From: Paramoeba atlantica
Taxonomy: Eukaryota; Discosea
Assembly (NCBI GenBank): GCA_977017575.1
Contig: CDRNVI010000003.1
Coordinates: 558,001 to 622,000, forward strand
Direction: 5' to 3'
DNA: 64,000 bases
Below are positions 19,346 to 29,357 of this stretch, in pieces (within the stretch, counting starts at the first letter, position 1; each line of letters opens with the position of its first letter). Made by a program: the position numbers and the translations under genes. The notes under the pieces were generated by a model. That model did not search any database. It saw only the letters and a list, made by a program, of their open reading frames with translations, and was not told the DNA's origin.

Positions 19346-20800
19346 AACGTTGTGGATTGTCAATGTCAGTGCAACAATTTGTCATACTTAGTGCAACAAA
19401 TTAATAATAATTGTCATACTCAGCGCAACAAAAGGTTAATTTCTACATAATACACTTCATATACTAATTTCTACATAATTCAGTTCATTCATGCCAAAGT
19501 ACAGAAGATTATCTGAAAACAATCGCAAAGATATTCAAACGATGTTTGAAAGTGGCGCCACGAGGAGGGAAATTGCCCGATCGATTGATAAGTCCCCAAG
19601 TACGGTATGTCGTGAGCTGGCACGCAACAGGAAAAGAGGTGGGCAATACCGTTCCAGCCGTGCCCATCGTGTTGCCAAGAGACGACTGGTTAATAAAGGA
19701 ACCAGACCACGTCTAATTCGAGCCAGTCTTGAAAAAAGTGTAAAGACCCGTCTCCGAAAGCTTCACAGCCCGGAGCAGGTTGCTAATACACTTGTTGTCG
19801 GCTCACAAGGTTCACCATCCACTTCCACAATCTATCGATTTGTTCGTCGAGACAAAGACAATGGGGGGAAGATTCATAGGTGCCTACGGATCCGCGGAAG
19901 GCGGCCTTATGTTCGACGCATTCATGGTCGAAGTACCATTCCAAACCGGGTTTCTATCGATCATCGTCCCCAAATAGTAAACACACGACGTCGGTATGGT
20001 GATTGGGAGGCCGATTTAATTGAGGGAGCAAAGAAAAGTGGGTATTTCATCCTGACTCTTTGTGAACGAAAGAGTAGGTTTGTTGTCCTTCGTGTATTTC
20101 AATCCAAGCAGTCAAAAGAAGTTGAAACACAGGTGCTGAAAGCCTTAAAGAAATACAAAGTGCATACCATAACGTATGACAATGGAACTGAAAACACCAA
20201 ACATGAAGCCATCAACAAGAAGTTAGGATGCAAATCTTACTTTTGTCATCCTTACCATTCATGGGAAAAGGGGGCCGTTGAAAACATGAATGGTCTGGTC
20301 CGTCAGTATCACACCAAGTCAGATACTTTTGAGGAGTTGACACAGCGCGAAGTTAGTAAGACGGCCAACAAACTGAACAAACGGCCACGAAAGTGCTTGA
20401 AATGGTTCTCCCCAAAGAGCTTGGAAGGCCAAATTTTACTATAAAGAGACGGTACTATACATGAAAGCAGTAAGTTGTATAGCCGTAAGTTGTAAAGCAG
20501 TAAAGGTAAAAAGTTTATCTCTTTACTAAAGAAACGCGTTATGTTGCTCCGTCAATATCGATTATCCAGGTACTCCTTTTTTCTTCTCCTTACATAATTT
20601 TTTTTTCTTAATCCATTGTTTCTTTCTTAACATGGCTCATACAATCCCGCGTCCGTTTGTGGTGCTGTCCGACCGAAAAAACAGTGTTGCACTGAGTATG
20701 CGAAAATCCTGACATCCGGAACACACCCATATTTTTCTCATTTTTGTTGCACTGAGTATGACAAAAAGGTGTTGCACTGAGTATGACAATCCACAACGTT
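19346..20800 (+). mobile_element. IS30-type transposon with terminal inverted repeats
   Basis: A 1455-bp unit. Left end AACGTTGTGGATTGTCA (19,346-19,362) matches the right end TGACAATCCACAACGTT (20,784-20,800) perfectly as an inverted repeat. Inside each end are further copies of TGTCATACTCAGTGCAACA: two on the left (19,363-19,430, slightly diverged) and three on the right (20,685-20,790). They face each other and look like transposase-binding subterminal repeats. A single full transposase gene lies between. The element sits in a eukaryotic gene cluster against the host direction. The short target duplication typical of IS30 (2-3 bp) cannot be settled by eye. Confidence 0.85.
19491..20444 (+). 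CDS. IS30-family DDE transposase
   Basis: 317 residues from ATG at 19,491, about the usual IS30 length (about 320-380). The N-terminal helix-turn-helix is RREIARSIDKSPSTVCREL (residues 25-43), characteristic of IS30 (HTH_38). The integrase-like catalytic core has Asp175 in GDWEADLIEG, Asp230 in ITYDNGTE, and Glu264 in HSWEKGAVENMNGLVRQY, with 33 residues between the second Asp and the Glu, as the family requires. The C-terminal KLNKRPRKCLKWFSPKS is also typical (NxRPRKxLxxxTP). No frameshift or stop is present, so it may be active. It is close to bacterial proteins in pattern, but its 39-45% GC and eukaryotic setting argue against simple contamination. Confidence 0.93.
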   Translation: MPKYRRLSENNRKDIQTMFESGATRREIARSIDKSPSTVCRELARNRKRGGQYRSSRAHRVAKRRLVNKGTRPRLIRASLEKSVKTRLRKLHSPEQVANTLVVGSQGSPSTSTIYRFVRRDKDNGGKIHRCLRIRGRRPYVRRIHGRSTIPNRVSIDHRPQIVNTRRRYGDWEADLIEGAKKSGYFILTLCERKSRFVVLRVFQSKQSKEVETQVLKALKKYKVHTITYDNGTENTKHEAINKKLGCKSYFCHPYHSWEKGAVENMNGLVRQYHTKSDTFEELTQREVSKTANKLNKRPRKCLKWFSPKSLEGQILL

Positions 20801-21172
20801 AACTCAAATTTTGGCCGTATTTGATGCTTTACCAGTAGGGGCAAGAGGCGTCTCAAGAAAAACGTCGTAGAATGGTAGCTGAGGTCGCAAGCTCCCAAAA
20901 TACCGTATTTTAGGGGCTGCAGCTATTGACTTACGGGATGAACACTATTTAAATTTATTCAAATATTACAAAAATCGTTTTCACTCAGTCGGAAGAGTCG
21001 GTACAAAAACATGCCCGTTTCACCTGTTTTTTTTTGTTTTCACATGCTTTTGGAGAAAAGGGGATGGTGGAAAAAAAAGTGGTGGGAGTGTGTAGAAAAA
21101 TAATAATGTTTGGAGAAGTAGAGAGATGTCTGAGCAAACTACATGTTTTTATGTAGAATTTGCCACAGGAAG
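20801..21172. other. Intergenic, no gene seen
   Basis: About 370 bases between the IS30-type element and the next gene's stop. AT-rich with T-runs; nothing recognised. Confidence 0.45.
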
Positions 21173-21682
21173 TCAGACCTCGGCTACTTCCTTAGTATTT
21201 TCATCGTCGCTCGACTCCAACTCCCGTCTACGCTTGGAGACGTCCATGCCCCTGGGAGGTTGGATATGACCCTGCTTTTTTATCATGCGCTTCGGTTTCT
21301 CAACTTTGCTGGGCTTGGTGTCGTTTTCACCCCGCTTGTTTTCGCCAGGAAGTTGTGTTGGACTTGTAATAGAGGAAGTCCCCACTCGGTTATAAGTCGG
21401 CATTTTCGCTGTAGTGTTTCGTAATCTTTGAATGGTCTCTGCACTGGGCTGCCAGTATTTCGAATCACGCGGAATTAAAAAGAAAGGGTCCCTACTGATA
21501 GGGTCAAACGTGTTCGGCTCTCCGTCAGAATTCTCCGTGTCCTCTTGAATTTTCTTAGAAGCAAGAAGGGGGATATTCTTCTTAAAGGTCTCTGTTTTGC
21601 TTCGTAAGGGTCGTCCAGTGGCATAACTGCGACGCTGCTTTTGTTGTGTTGTCTTCTTCCACGCTCCTTCGTTGATTACCAT
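21173..21682 (-). CDS. Hypothetical basic protein
   Basis: 169 residues from the first in-frame ATG (21,680-21,682); a TTG lies slightly upstream. The protein is hydrophilic and charged throughout. The N-terminus AWKKTTQQKQRRSYATGRP is basic. A middle segment contains FDPISRDPFFLIPRDSKYW, and the C-terminus is Lys/Arg-rich followed by an acidic end (ELESSDDENTKEV). The pattern fits a nuclear, largely disordered protein with short binding motifs. No family recognised. Confidence 0.6.
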   Translation of the reverse strand: MVINEGAWKKTTQQKQRRSYATGRPLRSKTETFKKNIPLLASKKIQEDTENSDGEPNTFDPISRDPFFLIPRDSKYWQPSAETIQRLRNTTAKMPTYNRVGTSSITSPTQLPGENKRGENDTKPSKVEKPKRMIKKQGHIQPPRGMDVSKRRRELESSDDENTKEVAEV

Positions 21683-22724
21683 AATGTTCCAATGGTGCAA
21701 TAAGATCGAAAATCGAAATCAAAATTTGAACATACAGTGAAATCTGAACAACATAAAATTACAATGCTTTGCGTGTACCGTCACCCCCTTCACGTACATC
21801 TTCGAAAAAGTGGGAAAAGACTAAAATCAAAAGCGCTGTTACTACGGTAGCACAATACGCCCCCCCCACTCAAAAATCATGAAAACAGTAAGAGAAAGGG
21901 CCAGTAAGAGAATGGGATTTGGGTCAAAATGACCAAATCTCTCTTACTGGGGGGGCATGCTTTTTCGGGGGGAAATCTGGACCATTCATCCTAACTTGGG
22001 CTTTTGCACAGAATTGTTTCTAGAGGCGAGATTACGAGGCCGTAAGAAAGGTTTAAAAAAATCATTTTTTCACTTACCCGTGTTCCTAAATATTTATTTG
22101 CTATAAAATAGTCGGTAGCAAAAAAGGCTAACACTCCGTGGTACAAAGTCTATTTTCCTGCTGGATACATAGAACTCCAGCCCCTCCGTCTCTTATCCTT
22201 CCGGTATCTCTCCGTTCTTCCCCGTCTTCCTCTTCCTCTTCTTCCCGCTCTGCCTCCCCCCTCCTCTCTTTCTCTTCCTTCTTCCTCTTCTGCCTCTTTC
22301 TCTTCTTCACATTTTGTCTCTTCCCTTTCTCTCTCCACCTCCTTCCCCTTCTTTGCTTTTCTCTGCTATCCGTTCCAGCTTCTTATTATGGCACAAGCGT
22401 GATTCCCCGCAATGGAGCGATGCAGGGACACTGTCCGCATAAGGGATGCAACTAACAGCGTCATATGCGCAAGTTAGTTACATCCTAAAAATACTCTATC
22501 TTAAATGGTATGATATCATCATGCTATTTAAATTTCTTACTTAAAATGTATTTCCATGACGCGACACTTTCCCCGACGAACTCATGCCAATGCCCCGCAG
22601 GACTTCACAAGAGAACCACGCGGCGTTCCTACGCGAAACACTACCACATGTGACCATGTAAGCCTCTACTCCGAGCAGAAGATCTCGTCTCTAATGCCCG
22701 CATCACCACTCCACGACATCAAAG
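21683..22724. other. Intergenic with inverted repeat and pyrimidine-rich tract
   Basis: At 21,890-21,957 an inverted repeat (CAGTAAGAGA against TCTCTTACTG, with GATTTGG/CCAAATC inside) is flanked by C and G runs, like a tiny transposon remnant. At 22,195-22,350 the plus strand is almost entirely C and T (TCTTCC repeats). No gene supported. Confidence 0.5.
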
Positions 22725-23039
22725 GTGCCACAATTTCCGGAAATGACGGCAACACTGTCCGTCACAGACGCCCCCTGCAAACACAAATGTTTGAACCAGA
22801 ACACGTGCCTTCATAAGTGTTGCAAAAGATATATGATTAACACGTATGACATAAAAACGAAAAGCTTCCTCGATTGTATGCAAGCAACAGTAGTAGTCTC
22901 GGGCGATTTGATCGGCCTTGTAGGAAAGGATAGGATCTCAGTCGGGGGAACGTGGGGGAGCTGGATTTTCATTGTTCCATCAAAAGATGCCAGACATGCG
23001 TTCGCCCGAACGGAATTCCGTCTCCTGCGCCAGTGGTGA
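22725..23039 (+). pseudogene. Fragment with CKHKC...CxHxCCK zinc motif
   Basis: A 104-codon plus-strand frame holds PCKHKCLNQNTCLHKCCKR, a Cys/His cluster like the one in HFM1/MER3-type helicases and a few other DNA-repair proteins. Downstream the frame reads LDCMQATVVVSGDLIGLVG and then ends. Further acidic coding-like sequence follows in another frame near 23,215-23,335, preceded by a pyrimidine tract and CAG that looks like a splice acceptor. It may be a broken gene copy or an exon of a plus-strand gene. Both readings are weak because the rest of the protein is absent. Confidence 0.35.
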
Positions 23040-23493
23040 ATCTAGAGGGGTTATGCGGGCTTCATGTTGTGCATAATCTGTGTTTGTTTCCGTTCCCTAG
23101 CGGCATAGAGAACAGACTCACGAGGAAAAACTTTTACAAGACTTATTATCCGCGTGGTTCATAGATTCTGCCTCCTAGCCTGCACCGTCTTCCTTGCTTC
23201 CACAGCAAGGTAGCGACATAAAAGTGGTGGAAAGTAGTGGGGAAGATGAGCATTACGAAACAGTCAACCAACTCGTCAAAGACAGTGATATAGCAGGTGA
23301 AACAACACATGGATGGGAAGAACATACATGTATACTGTGACCCCCTTTAATGTCGACGCAAATTCGTTTCCCGTCTCTACTCCCAGGTCTCCTTTGATCG
23401 TAACACGTGAGAGACAATGCTTCCTATGAGAGATTCCGGTAGGAGACAAAATTCTGATAAGGCCAAGAAGCAGCACCATTTTATTACGCCGTC

Positions 23494-24024
23494 CTATCGT
23501 TCGTCATGTTGCTTGGCTAATGAAACCGTAAAGGGGGTTATTTTTTCCTTTCTGTGCGTCAAGAAAATTGGAGGAGTTGAAAAATATCCCGCCGTCTCAT
23601 GATTCTTGTACTGCAATTTTGCTTCTGCGAAGCTTAGCGGTTTTCCTTCAGTCCCGTTCTTTTCAGAAACGTTTTGTTCATTATTGCTTACAGTGAAAAT
23701 GGCATTCTCTTCTTCGGGTAAATTGTAGGCATCACCAGCGTCGGAAAAATCGTCGCCGCTTAACCGGGCGAGAAAACGGTCCTTTGCGCTCTTTCGAGTG
23801 TCTTCTACGCTCTGCCACTTTAACCTATTAATCCACGAGGACGCGGCTTGAGGTGACATTGTGGCTTGAGAATCGGTTGTTGACGCACGATCTTTTGATG
23901 ATTCAGCAACTCTCGAAGCTTCCCCTTCCGTCGGGTTTTCCGCTTGTTCCTTTATGGATCTTTCTTCATACCGCGTTCTGAACTTTTCTAGCATTGCTAG
24001 AGTCCGTGCTCTGTGCTCTTGCAT
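23494..24024 (-). CDS. Hypothetical charged protein
   Basis: 176 residues from ATG at 24,022-24,024. The N-terminus is helical and charged (RARTLAMLEKFRTRYEERSIKEQAE in several turns), then Ser/Thr-rich, then SWINRLKWQSVEDTRKSAKDRF with a second helix, an acidic stretch, and a C-terminal FAEAKLQYKNHETAGYFSTPP. No domain recognised. It is 270 bases downstream of the nucleoporin-like gene in the same direction. Confidence 0.65.
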   Translation of the reverse strand: MQEHRARTLAMLEKFRTRYEERSIKEQAENPTEGEASRVAESSKDRASTTDSQATMSPQAASSWINRLKWQSVEDTRKSAKDRFLARLSGDDFSDAGDAYNLPEEENAIFTVSNNEQNVSEKNGTEGKPLSFAEAKLQYKNHETAGYFSTPPIFLTHRKEKITPFTVSLAKQHDER

Positions 24025-24297
24025 TAGACATACGTAATAGTAAGTATGGTGATCCGGCAGAATCTACAACTAACTGCAACTTCAACACTTTATAACTGCA
24101 ACTCAATTTTCAATTGCTACAAAATATGAAAACCTAATCTATGAAAGAATCTTTTGGGATTGGAACAAAGTGTAACTATTCTGCTTTTGATGAACGAAAA
24201 CCATGTTCTCCAAGTAAACTCGTAAACAAGGAGAAATAGAAGTGAAGCAGCACACGAAAGGGTGCTTTGATGCTCGCACAAATTAGAAACGCAGCAA

Positions 24298-26622
24298 TTA
24301 TGCCGCATTGTTAGTCAAAATCTCCTCCAACTTTTGCAAAAATGTCTCAGTGTATGTATTTGATGCACGTATTTTTGTTGTCCATGGGTATTTCTGCACA
24401 ATATTCTGCACCCAATTTTGATGTTCTTCAGAACAATGCGAAAGTTTTGTTCCTGCTGTAGTGTAGAGCATGGACTTGCACACGAGACTTTGATGTATTT
24501 CCACCAGTTGAGCTACTATTTCTGAGCTAGTTTCCTCAACGAACAAAGTTGACTTCGACCGCCAAAGATCTAGATAGTGCAGCGTGGCCATTAAAGTGCT
24601 GTCAAGTTCAGTTTTTGAACTTTCCCATGCAAAACCCCTTTTCAACTTGAAGTATTCCCCTATCGGTCGACGAGACAGGGATTGTGATATGCCCGTTGTG
24701 TCTGAGTTTCGATAAAAGAGTTTAAGTTCTGCATCTTTCGCCACTGTGGCCAGTGATTCAGCGTAGGAATACCACATCATCGTTTCATACTCTGTCGCTT
24801 CTGATTCACATGATACCAAATCCTCATTCGCGTTCTTTTCGCGTAACAAGAAGAAGGGTCTACCAAGTGCTCCATTTAAAATGAACCTTGCATCATTCAA
24901 TTCTTCCTGTAACTGTCCTATTCGAACAATAGCCTCTCGCAGTCTGCTCAGCATTACTCGTAACGTTGCCTCACAGTTTCTAAGATTGCACCCAAGAAAG
25001 ACCCAAAAATAAGAACGTGTAAATAATTGTAGTTCTGTAACCTGGGATTCATTGGCGATGTGGTATTCTACAGTCTTGGTTATTTTCTCGGCCAAGACTG
25101 GAGCGTGCAACATCTCTTCACGATCCCATGAAGAATTTTGATAGCGGGTGTGCGTTAAACAATCGAACACGCTAAACATGTGCGCAAGCAGTGGTTCCAG
25201 CCGATCGCTCGGCATTGAATTGTTCCCCGCTGTGTGCGCCTCAATGAAATATTCTACAAGATGCTCATCACGAGCTGTATCACTCTGTATGTCACATAAT
25301 AAGTATAAAGGGGCTTCGAAAAGTCGTTCTGCGTCGCCTTCCCGGGCTTTATTTGCTTCCTTACAGTAGGCGGCTGATGCAACCTGCATAAGTGTCGAAT
25401 AGCCCTTATGTTGTGAAATGTCAAAAGGAAAACTATGCCCCATAAAGCTCATGTGCAAAACAGAAAACAAATGGGCCAAAAAAATTGTATCAAAAGCAGT
25501 CTGGTGAGTTATACCTACCGTGAGAGCTTCATGAATCCATTCTTTCTCGTTACATAACATGCCGCCCAAAAGCTTCACCATAAGCTGATCCCTTGGATTC
25601 TCATCCTTAGCATTTTCTATGCAACTGTGGACATCCCTAACGAGCCCTTCCTCCGCTTTCTCGAGCCATGATTCGATCCCACTATCGGACCACGATCCGA
25701 CCTTGTGAGCGGCGGACTTTTCACAATGGAGTTTACTGGAAACCTGTGTCTGTATATGAATAAGATGACATCGTAAAATTGCCCACAAACGGTCATACCA
25801 GAAATGAAACACCCCTTCCGTTGCGGCTATCTCCCCGCTGAGTAAACCACTTACACAACGATTTAAACGCTGTGTTGCCGCGGAGGTTTCCTCTGATCCT
25901 CTCATGTTCTGTGCGCCACGGGATTTTAACTCCTTCATGGTCCCCAGCGTTCGTACACGCTGAGCGTCATCCATCACTGTGCTGTTAAGCTCTTGGGTGG
26001 GATCCGTGGCGTATTCCCCGAACAGAGGAATCAGGGAGGCATTGGGGAACCATTTCGACAAGCCTGGGACGCGGCTGGGCTGTGCACACGTGAACACTGC
26101 CCCTCGCCATGCCGCTCCCTCCTCGGTACATTGTCTCGCGGCCCCTTGGAGATTTCCTTTTCGAATGTGCGAAATGACCGCATAGAGCAGCTGCTCTTCC
26201 TTTTCGTACCCTAGCCAGTTATTGTTCTTTAGGAATTGGGCCATAGAGGCCTTTTCTTTTTCCCGCAGTGATTTTGTGAACGCGGAGTCTTCGTGAGCTT
26301 CGTACCGAAAGAAGAGTTCCAGCCACCGACAGGCTAAAATCGCCCGTCGAAGGAAGGGACGTGTTTGGGCGAGATGTTGAAGCAAGACGATGTGCGGTAT
26401 AGTACGGGAACTGGCACTTGATGAGGATAGAGTAGGACTCCCCTTGTACATCTCTTCCTTTGTATTTTCCGCGTCATTTACAAAGAGGTACACCATATTC
26501 CAAATTATTTGAGCGAATTTATCCTGCTTCACATTAAGTAGGCGCTGCAGTGGCTTGGTGAGAGATGTCGTGACGAGTTTTGGTTCAAATCCATGCAAGG
26601 CGTGTGCGTATTCCAGGTTCAT
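24298..26622 (-). CDS. Nup107/Nup84-like nucleoporin
   Basis: 774 residues, all alpha-helical in character, from ATG at 26,620-26,622. It matches the Nup84/Nup107 family in order. An N-terminal helical region contains RRAILACRWLELFFRYE. A Trp-rich GNLQGAARQCTEEGAAWRGAVF corresponds to the family's gnp-AaelC-d-g--WRaA- segment. RCVSGLLSGEIAATEGVFHFWYDRLWAILRCHL (given here in part: GVFHFWYDRLWAILRC) corresponds to the cpsWeDhLWAyf motif. Long helical repeats run to the C-terminus. This protein is a core scaffold of the nuclear pore outer ring (Y complex). Identification rests on these motifs by eye; an Nup85-type protein is the main alternative. Confidence 0.7.
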   Translation of the reverse strand: MNLEYAHALHGFEPKLVTTSLTKPLQRLLNVKQDKFAQIIWNMVYLFVNDAENTKEEMYKGSPTLSSSSASSRTIPHIVLLQHLAQTRPFLRRAILACRWLELFFRYEAHEDSAFTKSLREKEKASMAQFLKNNNWLGYEKEEQLLYAVISHIRKGNLQGAARQCTEEGAAWRGAVFTCAQPSRVPGLSKWFPNASLIPLFGEYATDPTQELNSTVMDDAQRVRTLGTMKELKSRGAQNMRGSEETSAATQRLNRCVSGLLSGEIAATEGVFHFWYDRLWAILRCHLIHIQTQVSSKLHCEKSAAHKVGSWSDSGIESWLEKAEEGLVRDVHSCIENAKDENPRDQLMVKLLGGMLCNEKEWIHEALTVGITHQTAFDTIFLAHLFSVLHMSFMGHSFPFDISQHKGYSTLMQVASAAYCKEANKAREGDAERLFEAPLYLLCDIQSDTARDEHLVEYFIEAHTAGNNSMPSDRLEPLLAHMFSVFDCLTHTRYQNSSWDREEMLHAPVLAEKITKTVEYHIANESQVTELQLFTRSYFWVFLGCNLRNCEATLRVMLSRLREAIVRIGQLQEELNDARFILNGALGRPFFLLREKNANEDLVSCESEATEYETMMWYSYAESLATVAKDAELKLFYRNSDTTGISQSLSRRPIGEYFKLKRGFAWESSKTELDSTLMATLHYLDLWRSKSTLFVEETSSEIVAQLVEIHQSLVCKSMLYTTAGTKLSHCSEEHQNWVQNIVQKYPWTTKIRASNTYTETFLQKLEEILTNNAA

Positions 26623-26793
26623 TTGGATATTGAAAATGCTATATGATATAATAAGTCAAATTTATCAGAGTTAGTCTGTTAAAAAATTCATATCCTGAAT
26701 TTACAAGCGATACAAATGAAACATGCTGGTATTCTTTGTCCTTTCGTATTCAAAGTTCGTATGGAGTTGTCATATACATGCTACAAGAATTTT

Positions 26794-28347
26794 TCATGTG
26801 CTAGCTTCCGAGGCGGTTTCAGCTTTCAAGGGGTTTTCTGGTGAAGCAAAGTAAAAGTTGTGAACTGCGTGTATTGCGGCCTCTTGCATTGATTCCTGAA
26901 GATCATATCCCTCACCAATTCCTAAGACATGTTCCCCAAACAGGAGTTCAGTTGCCATTAGTTTTTCACGTTGCGGTTGTTGTTCGGTCGTGTAATCCTG
27001 TGGAGGGTCATCATCCGCCGTGACGTACGCGGGACGAAACGATATTGGTTGTCCCTCTATCGACGCGGGTGCCAAGCCCGAGTACTTCACGATGAACTGT
27101 ATTTCCTTCAACGCGTTCGGCGGATCAACAATCTCAACCAGCACATCCGGAACATCCGGGAATCGCGCCTTACGCTTTACCATTTTTGAGCTCGTAAACA
27201 GCCGGGTGGAGGGCATACCCCCTGCGGAGCGCTCCGCTCTCCGTGCCACCTCGCGCTTCCTCTCCAACGGGTGTCTCCCGTCCTTTCCCCCTTTCCTCGC
27301 GACGGGAAACATCAACTTTCTCACCAACGCCCGCGCAAACACCTCTCCACGGATCAGGTACACATACCCCACCCACGCCCACACATGGTTACACAACCAC
27401 CTCACCCTTGGCAACAAATCCGGCAACTGCGCGGGGGACCGCCTCCGCAACTGCCGCGTGGCCGCGCCCAGCGCCCTTCGATAATGAAAAATCCTCTCCC
27501 CCACATTCCCCGACAGCACCTTATCCTGGGCCCTCCCCAGGGCCTGCCGCAGCCTTGCGCGTCGCAGCTGCAGCACCTGGAGCTCGCGCCACAGCCCCAC
27601 CTCGGTGGCCAGGCCCAGCACGCGGGCCATCCCGAGGCGCCCCGCGCAGCCCACCACGGGGGTGAGCCCACACACGGCCGCGGTGAGGGCCTCGAGGTGC
27701 GGCGCGCGCAGCCGTGGGAAGTGCCCCAGGAAGGTCTCGTGGAGGAACTCCTGGACGCGGCTGGAGCCGAGGAGGGTGAGGGGGCCGAGCGGGGGGTCAC
27801 GGAGGGTACGGCAGGTGAGGGCCTGGTACGTGCGGTAGGTGAGGGGGGTGTAGTGGGCGGGAGGGGTCGGGGAGGGGGGGTTGCGTAAGGGGTCAGAGGA
27901 GGAGGAGGGAGTAGTAGGAGTAGGTGTATCGGGGCGATGGCTACTCTTCGTACCGTTGCTGGTAGGATGTAGAGGCGTGGTTGTTAGGGTTGTGGTGCGA
28001 AGTAGGGGGTACCGGGCCTCACAGACGCGTAGGCAGTAGGCGTAGAGTGCGGACTGGGGGTGACGACTAGGGGTGCCTTTACGGGGGACGGGGTGCTGGG
28101 TGGCGTGTCGGGTGTCGTGGTAGCGTTGGTTGGAGGCGTCGACCCAGGGGACTCCGGTTTGGGTGGAGGGGGGACGGAGGAGGTCACGGTGAAGGGGGAG
28201 TAGGGTGCGTTTGTGTCGGACGTGGGGGTGGTAGGGGTGGCGGATACCGTGGGCTCGCTCGGCGCGGGTGCTGTACGGGCGTGGTCGGGATGAAGAGGAG
28301 TAGGGGAGGAGGGGTAGCAGAGGTGAGATCCGCCGTGTAGCGGACAT
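26794..28347 (-). CDS. Probable mitochondrial mL44/RNase III-like protein
   Basis: 517 residues from the first ATG (28,345-28,347); an upstream TTG is ignored. The N-terminus MSATRRISPLLPLLPYSSSS followed by RPRPYSTRAERAHG is a strong mitochondrial presequence. A middle helical region (VQEFLHETFLGHFPRL, LEALTAAVCGLTPVVG, LGMARVLGLATEVGLWREL) resembles an RNase III fold of the mL44 type without obvious catalytic acids. The C-terminus (LFGEHVLGIGEGYDLQESMQ then EAAIHAVHNFYF) resembles the end of a double-stranded RNA-binding domain. In mL44 this pair sits in the large mitoribosomal subunit; in kinetoplastids similar proteins occur in editing complexes. The 5' third is highly GC-rich and Pro/Thr-rich. 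Confidence 0.55.
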   Translation of the reverse strand: MSATRRISPLLPLLPYSSSSRPRPYSTRAERAHGIRHPYHPHVRHKRTLLPLHRDLLRPPSTQTGVPWVDASNQRYHDTRHATQHPVPRKGTPSRHPQSALYAYCLRVCEARYPLLRTTTLTTTPLHPTSNGTKSSHRPDTPTPTTPSSSSDPLRNPPSPTPPAHYTPLTYRTYQALTCRTLRDPPLGPLTLLGSSRVQEFLHETFLGHFPRLRAPHLEALTAAVCGLTPVVGCAGRLGMARVLGLATEVGLWRELQVLQLRRARLRQALGRAQDKVLSGNVGERIFHYRRALGAATRQLRRRSPAQLPDLLPRVRWLCNHVWAWVGYVYLIRGEVFARALVRKLMFPVARKGGKDGRHPLERKREVARRAERSAGGMPSTRLFTSSKMVKRKARFPDVPDVLVEIVDPPNALKEIQFIVKYSGLAPASIEGQPISFRPAYVTADDDPPQDYTTEQQPQREKLMATELLFGEHVLGIGEGYDLQESMQEAAIHAVHNFYFASPENPLKAETASEAST

Positions 28348-28504
28348 GCAGGAGAAAGGGAAGTGAGTGCTGGGAAGGTGGACGAGAAAGGTCAAGGAGC
28401 TCAAGTATTAGTTAGGTGTTCGAAGGGAACAGCTCATAAGATGAAAAATGATAATGAGCGAAAGTATGCTGAATAGCATCAAAGATACATATAAACACCT
28501 CGAC

Positions 28505-28690
28505 AAGAATAAGGCACCCCCCCTTGATTTTCGCAAGCGGGGACCCATGGGGGTTGTAGCACCACTTTTTGGTTCCAAATTTTGAGATCTGTGTTCCCGG
28601 GGTTTTTAGCCTGTTTTAAGACTTTGAAAAAAAACGTTTGAGAAAATAATTTTTGAGAACTGGTTTTGTAAAATTATGGTAAAATCCAAG
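28505..28690. repeat. Tc1-like element end fragment
   Basis: The stretch with GTAGCACCACTTTTTGGTTC, TTTTGAGATCTG and TTCCCGGGGTTTTTAGC resembles the left-end interior of the Tc1-like element at 45,623-46,540 (GCACCACTTTATCGTTCAGA, TTTCGAGATCTGCACGTTCC, then CTATTTCTAGC). It is taken as a detached or nested end of the same family. Confidence 0.45.
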
Positions 28691-28768
28691 TACCGTACAC
28701 CATGGGGAGGGATGACACCCTGGGGAAAATATTATTGTGCACAAGTATAGTATGGTCATAGTATTACT

Positions 28769-29357
28769 ATGACAAAAGGTAAAAGAAATAAGTTGCTCCG
28801 CGTATGTTGGAGAAGGAATGGAAACGCAAAGTGTCGAAAGCGATTAAGCAGTTTGGCTCCTTATTTTTCGGCTAAGCAAAAGATGTCAAAGATGAAATTC
28901 ATGTTCTGGATTAAGCTATGTCAGAGGGTCGAAATGTCTAGTATAGCTTCCCAGTGTATGGTCAGCCGGGTGACTGCTTTTAATGGAAACGTCAACTTCT
29001 AAGATGGGTGTCGAAGGCCGTTGAAGAACGCAACAAGACTATACGGTTTTCGAACTCCTTCGGTTGATACTTGTTTGATCGATTTATACTTCTAAAATAT
29101 AATATAAATAGAAAGAACTGTGCCGTGGACGAAACCTTTCTGGCAGCAAGCAACGCTTCCGGGCGCTTTTGCTGTCCCTTAAATCTGTTAAGAAAGAAAT
29201 TATTTTGACAGAAGGTGAGGAATCTTGTTCTGATTCATCTGAAGGAGAAGAAGCAGAAGATAACGAAGGTGAAGGAGATGACACGTGGAACAGAATAAAC
29301 GATTCATGTCGTAAAGCGGAAGCGAGTGTTCAAGATGAAAGCAATGTATTCTTTTAA
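28769..29357 (+). mobile_element. Decayed Merlin-like (IS1595-related) transposon
   Basis: The plus-strand frame from 28,769 encodes LLRVCWRRNGNAKCRKRLSS then PYFSAKQKMSKMKF and WIKLCQRVEMSSIASQC. This is homologous to the longer copy at 48,299-49,067. After a frame loss, CAVDETFLAASNASGRF appears near 29,120, equivalent to the VDET first catalytic acid. An acidic tail follows (29,169-29,357: SCSDSSEGEEAEDNEGEGDD). Merlin elements are the eukaryotic relatives of bacterial IS1016/IS1595. At least two frame breaks are present. Ends were not found. Confidence 0.55.

Noticed and set aside
19346-20800. IS30-type element as simple bacterial contamination of the assembly
   Set aside because: It is a single transposon with its own inverted repeats inside AT-rich spacer between eukaryotic genes, not a stretch of bacterial genes; still needs read-level proof.
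27243-27888. Plus-strand frames (140-205 codons) opposite the mL44-like gene
   Set aside because: Shadows of a GC-rich gene; Pro/Ala/Gly-rich with no domain.
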